Source of the DNA: Sycobia sp. Sy_11
Lineage: Eukaryota > Arthropoda > Insecta > Hymenoptera > Epichrysomallidae
DNA: 64,000 bases
NCBI GenBank assembly: GCA_018907035.1
Contig: JACCIC010000150.1
Span: 630,001 to 694,000, forward strand
Direction of reading: 5' to 3'
Shown piece after piece: positions 48,287 through 59,515 of the stretch. Below the pieces are notes generated by a model. That model saw only the letters and a list, made by a program, of their open reading frames with translations, was not told where the DNA came from and ran no database searches. How positions within the stretch are numbered: the first letter of the stretch is position 1; each line of letters opens with the position of its first letter. A program made the translations under genes and the position numbers.

Positions 48287-48503
48287 TTTTTTTTTATTTT
48301 TTTTTTTATGTTATTTAACGTCGCTTTGTTTATGCTTCCAATTATCGGTGCTAATCAGCGACGGAGGTCTACGATGTGTTTGTAAACAAAGCACATGTAA
48401 ATAATTACAACGGTGCCTGTATCAATCGGCCGAGACCGGGATTTGAACTCGGATCACCGAGTTAGTAGTCCTTCGCTCTAGCGATCGAGCCATCGTAGGC
48501 CTC
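48287..48503 (-). mobile_element. tRNA-derived SINE, copy 1
   Basis: Read on the minus strand from 48503. A tRNA-like head has an A box (TGGCTCGATCGCTAGAG) and a B box (GAGTTCAAATCCC), then an unrelated body ending GCGACGTTAAATAACAT and an A-rich tail (T-rich on +). It is flanked by 9-bp target duplications AAATGTAAT (48278-48286 and 48504-48512). Same family as the copy at 62998-63215. Confidence 0.85.
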
Positions 48504-48512
48504 AAATGTAAT

Positions 48513-49646
48513 ATAATTGTTTTCTTTAAATTTTAATTAAATACATAATCTAATAAAAAATGAAATTAAATAAAAACTCTGTTTTAGATAGATTTATTTC
48601 TGTTAATTACATGTAGTTTGTTTAGAAACATAACTATTACAGCCGTGAATGACTGTTTTGTTATTCCATTTAATTTTTATTATTTTGTTCGACTCTTTAT
48701 GATTGCTCACCATTGCAATATCATAAAATAAATTTTATCAGCGCCAGGTTTAGGAATTCAATGGAAAGTTAAATTAGTAGTAGCAGTGCGATATAAACAG
48801 TTATATATACTTTTTTAGTCTTAGCTCTGTTATAACACTTTTTATGCTTCACCTTGTATTCCGGACATTTCTAGTTTCTTTTTAAAGAAATTTTTTTAAA
48901 ACTCCAAAATTTTACTAATCTCAGCAATATATGCTTTTGCATACTTATGGAGCCCTGACATGGCTGCCATTTTTTAGTTCTCTTCTCCACCGCTACTATC
49001 ACACATTTTATTTAAATTACTCACATACGCATATGTTTATTTTATTAAATATATTAAATAAGTAAACTTTATATAATATATATACTTTACGCTAATTTAT
49101 ATATAGCTGATTTACAATTTCATATAAACCGCATTTACTTATAGCCAATCATGATGAAGTACGAGAGAGACAAAATGTTGCCAAAATTGGTGTCGTGAAG
49201 CTTCTACTTATTTCCACTAGATGGCAGTAGCTACCACAATATAACCAGATATAACCTAAATACAGATAGAGAAGCTGGTATAACAAGTTAGTATATAGTT
49301 TTTCACACTATTGTAGGCTTCGCTTGGCTTGGCTTGGCATTGCTTGGCTTAGTATTGGCACTGGCAGACGACAAGTGTTAGTTATGTGTCGTTTGTGAAG
49401 TTAATAATGTAAATTTAAATACATTTTATAAATTTGTATATAGATACTTTTTTAGATTTTGTAAATGAAATATGCTAACTCTACTATGGTATTTCGCATA
49501 ATAATAATTATGCACGTGTGCATATAATACACAAATACATGAGAGGTTGTCTATATTTCTTAGTACATTTTATTTATTAATTTATAGTTACAAGGTTTTC
49601 TAGAGTTCAATTAAAATTTGTTTAGAATATATTAGTTTTTTATACA
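48513..49646 (+). promoter_or_regulatory. MED25 upstream region
   Basis: No coding sequence. It holds a strong CTCF-like word (49214-49227) and a run of TTGGC/GCTTGG repeats (about 49317-49362) about 300 bp before the MED25 ATG. Transcription start and any 5' UTR intron are not resolved. Confidence 0.45.
49214..49227 (+). promoter_or_regulatory. CTCF-like motif near MED25
   Basis: CCACTAGATGGCAG matches the CTCF core consensus closely, about 430 bp upstream of the MED25 start codon. Confidence 0.4.
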
Positions 49647-50431
49647 ATGGTTACTGGTACAACAGAACATGGCATGCAAGCTGATGTGGTTTTTGTTATT
49701 GAAAGTACTGCAACTAATGGAGCTTACCTCAATGACTTTAAAACAAATTATCTGGTTCCTACCTTGGAGTAAGTATACAAATTTTTATATTATCAATAAT
49801 TATTATATTAAATTCAAATAGCATATAAAAATTCTTTTTTCTATTATAGATATTTTAGCCAAGGAGGAATTGAAGATCGTGAATTTGCATCAGAGGTAAA
49901 TATATAAAATCCTATAATAATAACAAATCTTTTCAAAATTAATAATTTTTATTTGTTTTTTTAGACTAGTATGACACTTTATGGAATTGTAGTTTATCAT
50001 GCAGCAGATTGCTTACCAGCTCCTTTTACTGGAGCATTTGGACCATTTTCAAATCCTCATAAATTATTGCTCACTTTAGAAAAATTAGAGTAGGTATTCT
50101 TTTAAAATTAATATAGTTTCAATGAGATTTCAAAGTCAAAGAAATATTATAAAAATATTTGTTCTTGTTTTTTAATATATGCTATAATATATAAAAATTC
50201 ATTTCATATTTTGTTTGATTTTTGTATTTTTTACTTCTATAATTGTCAGATTTATTCATAAATCGTATAAATACTTCCATAACTAACAGGAATAATTAAA
50301 TATACAAAATATCAATCAAAAGTTTAAAAATTGTACTATTAGTACACTTTTAAATTGTTTTATTTAAATCAATAGTTTCATATTCAAAAAATTAAATAAA
50401 TATTTTTTTAAATTATGAATATATAAAAAAG

Positions 50432-50494
<63 letters not shown>

Positions 50495-53400
50495 CCTAAA
50501 AGGTACTATTATTAAAATCCTTTTTCACAAAAATTCGATTGACAATTTTAGTTGATTTTTTTTCTCGCAATCATAGTTATGCTATATATATTTAAAACTA
50601 TTATCTGAATTTCGAATAATTTAAATTTTACTCAAATCATCTTAATAAACATTAATTAGTTTAAAAAGTATAGGGTTTGATATGTAGGATTAATATTTAA
50701 AGATACTTTTTGTTTTTCTATAATATTAGAATGATTGGAGGGAAAGGAGAATCTCATGCAAATATTGGTGAAGGACTTGCTACTGCCTTACAATGCTTTG
50801 AAGACTTACAAATTCGCAGAGAACCAAATGTAGCATCACAAAAACATTGTATTCTTGTCTGTAATTCTCCACCTTATCAAGTAGGAGTTCAAGAGTCATA
50901 TGCATTTTCTGGTTATTCAGTAGAACAACTTGCAAGTCTTTTTCAAGAGGTAATACAAAAAGTTTCTCATGAATTAAATTATACTAACACAGTATCACTA
51001 ACTAATATATTTGTCGTGAATTTAACGATTAACTATATGATCAAGCATATATATATATATAATTAATAACAACTTTATCGTTATTTAATTAAGTAAGTAA
51101 TTGGCTATATTAATTACTTATAATAATAAAAAGCTTCTTTGTAAGTAACAGAATCGATTTTAAACATAAGATTCAATTTTCAGAGAAACATAAGCCTTTC
51201 AATACTTTCACCAAGAAAAATATCTGCCTTATTCAAACTTTTTGAAATGGCTGGCGGCGACCTGCAATCATCACAGACCAAAAATTATGCGAAAGATCCA
51301 CGACATCTAGTGCTTCTACGCAATTATAATCTAAAGGAAAGTCCGGTTAGCTCAACAACAGCTGTAACAGCGGCAGCAGCGGCTGCCGCAGCCGCTGCAG
51401 CAGCAGGAGCAGTTACGGGACCGCCCAATCCACAGATAGCCCTTAGTCCTTTACAAAGTAATGACAGTCCCAATCCCAATCAAATACCTCAAAATATTGT
51501 TGTTGCACAATCTGTCACGCAAGCACAACAGGTTCCACCCAACTTCCGTAGTCAAACAACACCTCAGAACATAAACTCTGTTCATCAACGACAAGCAGTT
51601 AGTCAGCAACAACAACAACAACAACAGCAACAACAATCAATGTCCGCACCAATGGGTGGCAGACCTCCGCAATTCAATCCACAAATTTCAGCTCCTCCAA
51701 ACTACCATCCGGCAGCAATGGGTCTAAGGGGATCACATCCTAGTGGGCCTTGGATAAAAGCACCACATATAAGTGCCGGCCCAGGAGCTGGACCTAATGC
51801 TGCAGCTCCACCACCACCGACCAGCAACCAAGGGAGCGCTCTCATTGCTCAACTATCCCAACCACCAACTGCCATGGGACTCAATGTACAGCCTTTTGCT
51901 CAACGAATGGAAGGTAATCAAATAATATTCTTCGAGAAATTTTAATCAAATACTTAAACAAAAGATTTAAATGAGTAGACAGTGTATAAAAATTATTAGA
52001 TTTTTTAAATTTAAATTAAATTCTTAATAAATATTAAGAATTTAATAATAGAAAGTTTTAATGAACAGAATTCAAATAAATGTAGAATATTAAAAGAACA
52101 TGCCAATATTTACATTTTCAAGAAATAATTTTCAAAGGAATTAAAATATAATTATTGGATTCTTATACATATTGCGTTTCTCTGATCATTTTCTATTATT
52201 AGACAGAGTAGCCTATATTCTAAGCTTCTCATCTTTTTCGCATTTTCTATATATATTAAAAACAAACATGCATTTTTTATTAAAATGATAATAAATGTCC
52301 TATTAAGAGGAAGATAAGGAGGTGGGATAAAATTTGCAGTATGTACTTCTGCTGAAAGATAGGCAGGAAAAATTTTAGAAAAAAATTATGGTAAAAATGT
52401 GCCGAACAACATAATTTTTTATTTATTTATTTATGTATGTAGTTAGTGTGAGAGCCTCTGTCTAATTTTGCCATAGTTCTATAAATATATGCATTTAAAA
52501 TATCTATATAAGAACAAAAACTAACTAATAAGTAACACTAAATGTATTGATTCAAATTATTTTAATCATTTATATAAAGGTTTATGTATTATACAGTATT
52601 TAAAAAGAATTAAATACTTTAAGCTTTTAAATTTTCTGAATGCAATTTTGCATTACTTATAGAATATTTAATCATTTGTTGAATTGTAATTTACATTTTT
52701 TTTACATCTAATGTATTTCAAAATATAGCAGCCCCGAATCCAGCAATGGGTGCAAATACTCAACAAGGACAACAGCAACAACAACAAATAAATCAACATC
52801 AACAGCAGCAATTGAGATTAAACATGCAGGTGCAGCAACAACAGTTACAACAGCAACAACAGCAGCAGCAGCAACAAAACGTTCAACAACAAAATGCACA
52901 GCAGGCAGCAATGAGTATGCAGGCTCAAACAGCAGCTACACAGTCGGGTCCACAACTCAATGTTGCTAATGTAAATCAGACTATGGCACAGCAAGTTTCT
53001 CAAAATGTCTCGGGCCCCCAGACATCAGCTGCTCAAGCTTCTTCAGTTCCAACTCCAATGAGTCATCCTCAACAGGTTTTTATGAGCACTCTTAATTTAT
53101 TTATTCATTTTTTTATACAATACATCATGTACATGGGGAATCCCCACGATCTGTATGCTGTATTGTGGGTGGGGGGGGGTGCAACACTATTTAGAGTGTA
53201 GTGTATATTGTAAATTACTATGAATGCAAGGGTATAAAATTTGAATTGGCTTCTAAAAGTTTAAGATTTCACTCGCACTATGTTAATTATATACGTGTGA
53301 TTTGATTTGCGGAAGCAGATGAATAATTTATTCTTGTCTAGGGTCAATATCTTCATTGAGTTATATCATTTCTCCCATTCGAGGATATGAGACTGCAAGC

Positions 53401-56400
53401 CTCATTGGTTCCCCTTGGGTTGTTGGCTGTATTCTCCATATTTACGCACCATCGGCTGCCTCTAGTTGATGGATTATTCTTTATTATTCTTTATTCCTCA
53501 AGGATAAAAAAAATTTAGAATATAATATATTAAATGCGCAACTAAGTTCTTGAAAATGAAAGTTGGAAAAACTTGTTGATACGAACCGTTGAAAATGCGC
53601 TGTACCTTACTAACGTATTTGGATTACATTAATGTCTCATCGACAGTAATTTTCAGTAATACTGTCGGAACTAAGTCGTCGACTCGTTTGGCTGGGATAT
53701 GATTGTATTTGATTTATTCATAATATATTGAATACTACATGCCCTTACAGGTCCTTTTAAAAAGCCTGCGCAGTAAAAGTAGTTCGTTGGTCCGTTAACG
53801 TAAGGAACACCAATGTACTGGTGTAACACCTTGATATCTTTCTTTGAGCCGATTGATTTCAACGCGCAAATCCATGCGAATTTCGAGCAACCATATTCAC
53901 GATGGCGGGTAGGTGTATTTGTACGATATTCTCGTTAACGACAGAGATCCCACATGGTTCAAATATACCGTATGGAGCAATGTATCATGCTTCGAAATCC
54001 GGTTGAGTTATACCTCGACCTGACCTTGTTTCCTTGCGGCCAGAATACACATTACGCAGTATTCTGTGCAAGCCATAACTCGCGCCTTCAGGTTTTGGAT
54101 ATGATATTCTTGCAGTCGCACCATCATCTTCTTGAGAATAAAATGCCCTGTTTCGTCCGCTCGCTGCATGTCTTTAATTATTGTGATATTGCTCTGATGT
54201 CCTTCCCTCATACAAAAGTGTGAATTCTCATTCAATTTTCGCAATTCTAATAATATTATATTTGTATTCACATGTAATTTGTCGGAAGGCTTTTTTCCTA
54301 TCCTTATTTTTCTTTCTGTTATTAATTTATGTGTGTATTTATATAACTCAATAATATTAAAATTTACATTCGTGGACTTGTCCCTACATATATGTTATAT
54401 ATGGTAACTCTCTAAGTATAAATATATACTTTCAAAATACATAGATAAATACATTACGCAATCAATACTAATAATTTTATTATTATTTAGGGCAATCCAA
54501 GTGGACCTGTTAATCAGCCTATAAATGCAGACCGCATAGTCATTTGGAAAGGAACACTTGAGTGGGTGGAAAAAAGTAAAAATACAAATGATGCCCAAAA
54601 GCAAACTTGGCAGGTACCATGCCAAGTATCATCCACTGTCAAAGATGGTGAACCTGAAGTGTAATGATTTTTGTGATATTACTTTTTTCTTATATATTTG
54701 TAAAATAATAAAAATGAATATTAACATCTATTACAGAAAAGCAGAATCCTGGCCAATGAAACTTATTATGCAATTGATGCCAAAAATGCTTATAGGAAAT
54801 ATTGGACAGGCTTATCTTAAAAATTCTAAATCAGTGGTCTTTTATCCATCAGCTTGTGATGCGTTGGAATCACTAATAAAAGTGATGTCAAACAATTTTG
54901 TAAGTAGCTTTTGACACGTATCATAGCTAAACCAGAGTTCCAATTTTTAGTATATCATGAATAATAATATAGTAATTTTCATCAAAAATTTTTAATAACT
55001 TTATCCTAAATTGATTTTCTAGAATTAAATAAAATTTAAATACATCAATAACCAATGATACTAATTCTTTATTTCAGGCTGGTTGTGTTCATTTTACATC
55101 AGGTTCTCCGTGTAATATTAAAGTTTTGTTATTATTATATACTGCTGAAAAACGAACCTTTATTGGTTTTATACCCAATGATCAACAAGCTTTTGTTGAT
55201 CGTTTAAGAAAGGTAATTCAGCAACAAAAAAGTTCACATGCAATGATTAGGACACAAGGTCCTGTGACATTAAGGGTAAGATAACATAAAATTATTTGAT
55301 AAATGCTTAAATTAAACTTAAAATCTAATATTTGCATTTGAAATTGTAGCCAACTGGACCAGGAAGTGGTCCTGGAGGTGCTGGCGCAAACGTAATGAAC
55401 GCTGGAGTACCAAATGTTGGTATCTCACAGAGTGGAATTATGATGTCACAAACAAATACTATGACTATGGGAGGAGGTCAAATTACGCAAAATGTGATGT
55501 CAAACAGTGGCCTTCCACAACAAGCACTGTCTCAAACAGCAGTTCAACAAAATCAGTTAAATATACAAGCAGCTAGTTTAGCAGCTGGAGGAGGACCTCA
55601 AGGACAGATAAATACTGGAGGAGGTGGTATGATTGGACAACAGCAACAGATAGAGATGGCTAGGCAGCAGAACCTGCTAAAAATTCATCAATTACAGCAA
55701 ACACTGGAAGCTGCACAACAGCAAGAAGCACAGTATAAATCTCAAGAGGCACAGTATAAGTCACAGATGGAAAATGTTGGCAACGTAATTCATAGATATT
55801 TCAATGTGGATTGGCATTCTGTCAAAGTAAAACAATTAAATTTTTTATTTTTATTTCAGATCCAACAAAACCTTGAGCATGCCCAAGCACAAGAGATGCA
55901 ATATAAGCAACTAGAGGTTTGTTCTAAACAGATAATTAATATTGACTATTTTTAATGAATTAAGATTTAATTTCAATTTCTCTATAGCAGGCTCAGCAAG
56001 CTCAAAGAGGTATGAATCCTGGACCAGGAATGCAGACACCACAACAGGCAAATGCACAGCGAATGATGCGACCTGTTATGAATAATGCTCTTGGTCTAAG
56101 GCATTTATTACAACAGGTTTGTAACATTTTTCAGTAAAATCTAAAAGATAAAAATTCTACACATTTTTTCAATTTCACAATTATTTTAAAAAGTTCTATT
56201 AAATTGAAAATTAAAAAATCAGATACTGCACATGATTATAATTTTTCACAATATTTTTAATACATTTTTTAAATTAAAAATGTGGATTTTATTGCTTGAT
56301 TTGATTTTTTTTAATTACAGAAGGCCATAAAAAATTATCTGAGCTTTGAATTTAAGTAGTATACGTTTTCTTATAGATTTTGAACTATTAAATACTAAAC

Positions 56401-57859
56401 TGTGAAAAAAATAAAGGGTTTTAATTTAATTTAACATAAAATTTTAGAACAGTTTAAAACGCCTGTAATGACTTTCTCTATTTATAATTTTGTCTTTCAT
56501 ATTGATAATTTTCTATTTTTCATACAGAATTCTGAAAAAATAGATAATATTATATGAAATAAGAGAAAAAATTAAAGATGCATAGCTTTTTAGTTAATCA
56601 CAATGGAAGCTTTTACAAACTTTTTAAACAGCTTTAAAACTTTGTCTTCAAATATTATAAAAATGACCATTAAAATCCACTATTTTTGTGTCAGATTTGA
56701 TTTAGCATTTCCAAATACATATCAAAACATGTATCACTTACTGAATTTAGACTACTTATTTGTAGGTCTCAAAAGGTTGATTAATTATTTTTTCAATGAT
56801 TCATTTTTTATGTTAATACAGTATTATAGCAAATATTATATCTTCATCGTTATTTTTGAAGTAAGAATCGTTTTCACTCGATAATTTAAAAGAAATCACT
56901 TTTTTATTGAAAATATAAAATACATTTTGATTATATGCTACAAAATTCAAAAAATTGACTAGCCTATTGAAAGGACCATTTAATTTGACTGTGAAAGTGA
57001 TAACGAAAAAACAACGTCACTTCCGAAATTAAAGAGCACTGTAATAACTTATAAGAAACTTGATTCTGTTAAAACATGTGCTATTATTGAAGTATTAATT
57101 TTTTTATTTATGATGATAATATAAATATTAAAAGTAAAAGTGCTCAAAGATTTAAGGTCAAACTAATTTATTTAATAGTAATCTATAAATGATTCAAATG
57201 ATAAACTATTTGTGAATTCAAACTTATTGTAGTTGTATACAAATTACTGGACTTTTTTATTATTTTTTTGTTTAATTGGACAGTAAGCATTATTAAGACT
57301 GTAAATGTCTTCTTTTAACCATATTGTTTAACATTATGTTTTACTTATGAGGATTTGATTGAAAAAATAAATCACTAATAGAATAAAAATAATAAATTCC
57401 TACTTTGAAGATTATTTTGCAGAAAGTCATCACAATAGGGTGTGTCAAAAGTTTCAGGGTGGAATTTTTTAATAAATTTAAAATTAATGGTCAGATTAAA
57501 TCTAAGGTCAATCTTAAATTGTTTAAATAAATTTATACAACCTTATATTTGTTATGTCTTAATGTATATTTAATTATACAACTACACCAAATATTTGACA
57601 CACTGTATGATTTAAAATCTTTCATAGTTTTACAAAAATCATTTTATCCAAAATAATAACATTCAAAAATTTTTTTTAGCAACAACAACAACAACAACCA
57701 CAACAACAACCACATCAACAACCTCAGTATCGACAAGTTCTAAGTATGCAGCCACAGATGGTTGGCCCCCGTGGTCAAATGGGCCCAAGGCCAATGGCAC
57801 CAGGAAATCCCCAAAATCAGCAATTTGATGAAGTTACAACTTATGATTTCCTTGGTTAA
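49647..57859 (+). CDS. MED25: Mediator of RNA polymerase II transcription subunit 25 (MED25)
   Basis: Nuclear Mediator subunit that receives signals from activators, about 973 aa in this model. Exons: 49647-49768, 49850-49895, 49965-50089, 50730-50949, 51184-51913, 52729-53075, 54491-54660, 54737-54899, 55078-55275, 55350-55784, 55860-55916, 55988-56116, 57680-57859. All are GT-AG and in phase. The N-terminal von Willebrand A domain (about residues 11-200: [55 protein letters not shown]) anchors MED25 to Mediator. It is followed by [15 protein letters not shown], a 12-residue alanine run and long Gln/Pro-rich linkers. The activator-binding ACID/PTOV domain covers about residues 535-700 ([48 protein letters not shown]). 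After it come Gly/Gln-rich sequence, a coiled-coil Gln/Glu region and an LRHLL (LxxLL-type) motif near residue 907. It is longer than human MED25 (747 aa), mostly through low-complexity linkers. Confidence 0.92.
50437..50488. repeat. (TA)n microsatellite in MED25 intron 3
   Basis: TA dinucleotide run with one interruption. Confidence 0.9.
53560..54290 (-). pseudogene. Gypsy-like integrase relic inside a MED25 intron
   Basis: On the minus strand, 54271-54008 reads REGHQSN ... ADETGHF ... CTEYCVMC then KQGQVE. This fits the HHCC zinc region and following linker of a retroelement integrase. Further left, a degraded [13 protein letters not shown] suggests the start of the integrase core. Many frame breaks; no LTRs identified. 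It lies in intron 6 (53076-54490). Confidence 0.5.
56117..57679 (+). other. MED25 intron 12
   Basis: A 1.56-kb AT-rich intron. A short + frame at 56603-56884 has no recognisable motif. I see nothing else. Confidence 0.7.
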
Positions 57860-57904
57860 GAGAGACTTATTTTTAGTTAAACAATTGATATTTATAACTT
57901 TAAT

Positions 57905-57910
57905 AATAAA
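57905..57910 (+). terminator. Candidate poly(A) signal of MED25
   Basis: AATAAA lies 46 bases after the MED25 stop codon, in the 790-bp gap shared with the convergent EEF1AKMT1 gene. Confidence 0.4.
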
Positions 57911-58644
57911 TTTTATTTTATGTAAATAAGAAATTCAATCTGTTTTTACTTACGTACCCTAATACATTCTTTTGCAAGAATTTGTTGCATTCGGTATATT
58001 ATTTATTGCAAGATTTTCGAGCATTATAATAGTCTATTAAAGTAATTAAATAATTCAATAAAATAGGAAAAATAACTATAACAGTGATCTAGATTTTTAA
58101 AAATATTTTGACACCAATCAATCTTGAAATTGTAACTGAACCTGATTTCTGCTCTATTGATCTAAATTTTAGTTCGATTTTGATAAAGCATTTACAAAAT
58201 ACTTACAGACAAATAAACATAAATAATCATAAATAAAGTTGTCAACTTATACAATCAATTAATATTTTCAAATAATTGTTAAAATATTTATAGTTTTTTA
58301 AATTTTGTAAAATTATTGTGCTATTAACTAGTTAAGATATTTTTATTACTATATTAAAAAATAGTTACTAATCTTATTATTTTTATTTGAAAGTATTTAT
58401 AATTAACAATACATTAAAATTACACTATTCATTCAGTAATGAGAATGTTTGAAATTGTAATATCGTGATCATATGCTGCATTTTGCATCACTATGATAAC
58501 AAAGTTTAAATCCAACCTACATTTATTTGACATACAAAAATAAGAATTATATCTATGAATTTTATTGTTAAATGTAATTTTATAAAAGGAGTTAATATAA
58601 TAAATAATTCTTCTTAACATATAAAATATATACAGAAATTAAAC

Positions 58645-58650
58645 TTTATT
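58645..58650 (-). terminator. Poly(A) signal overlapping the EEF1AKMT1 stop codon
   Basis: On the minus strand the end reads GTG-TAA-TAAAG, so AATAAA shares two bases with the TAA stop. If used, the 3' UTR would be only about 10-30 bases. A further AATAAA lies near 58521-58526. Confidence 0.35.
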
Positions 58651-59515
58651 ACACCAAATATTCATCAAAATTAAAGTTTGAATAACAGTAAAATTCATTT
58701 GCTAAATTATTTCTGTGTCGAGGTGTAAAATTACATTTTTTAAGTTTCAATAATTTTTCTACTAATTCACTCATTACAGCACCTACAGTGGTAAAAATAA
58801 TTATTATTTGTCGTTTTTAAATGTTTCTGTGATACATAAAAAATAACAGTTACAAACCTGTACATATAATGATTTTTTCTTTTGCTAAAAGCTTTACTGT
58901 TATTGCAATTTTTGTTAAACACTCCTCTGCAAGAAAAGGTGGATCACAGATTACAAGATCAAATAAACCATTGAATTCGTTTGGAATATTTTTTGGAAAA
59001 TTGTAATCATAAAAGATGAAATCAGATTCAAAAACAGAGAAACGTTTATCGAATTCAAATATTTTAACTGAAAAATATTAATTTTTTTATGTATATTAAT
59101 TCCAATTTAATTATTGATTCATAATAATTAAATACCTTTTCTTTCCTCAGCTTCTTTGTATAATTTTTTATATAAAGTAGGACACGAAATAAGACCAATT
59201 TTTGCCTTTTTACTAGTACATTTAATAGCAACTTTTGTCAAACTATCAATAGTTTCATTATCATACCAGAATTGACTCAATTGCTGTAAAAACAAGCATG
59301 AAATTTAAAAAGAATTAGAAATATAGGTTGAACTTTTTTCAATTAAACATAATAATCTATACCCAATCTTCATCAAAATCAAATAAATCTTCGTCTTTAT
59401 TTTGCTCTACATTAAATTTAAAATTAAATTTTCGCTTCTCTCTTTCTTCGTAAAATTCATTTAAAGCAGCCAAAGAATCTGGACGTAACACAGGTTCTTC
59501 ATCAAAATCATCCAT
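58649..59515 (-). CDS. EEF1AKMT1: EEF1A lysine methyltransferase 1 (EEF1AKMT1; N6AMT2 family)
   Basis: Cytosolic S-adenosylmethionine-dependent methyltransferase; the human family member methylates Lys79 of elongation factor eEF1A. 214 aa, the same length as the human protein. Exons on the minus strand: 59515-59363, 59283-59136, 59067-58858, 58782-58649, phases 0,1,1, closing at TAA. Visible family motifs are the acidic N-terminus, DWQLSQFWY (residues 50-58), [15 protein letters not shown], the catalytic-type DPPF (about residues 133-136) in [23 protein letters not shown] and LANEFYCY. The start ATG has an acidic in-frame N-terminus like the family. The stop codon overlaps an AATAAA. Earlier annotations may call the family an N6-adenine DNA methyltransferase because of the DPPY-like motif. 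The gene is convergent with MED25 and divergent from PFAS. Confidence 0.93.

Noticed and set aside
48420..48503. tRNA gene on the minus strand
   Set aside because: The A and B boxes are present, but the sequence continues into a SINE body with tail and target duplications and recurs at 63 kb. It is a SINE head, not a tRNA gene.
56603..56884. 93-codon plus frame in MED25 intron 12
   Set aside because: AT-rich hydrophobic frame, no motif, out of phase with flanking exons.
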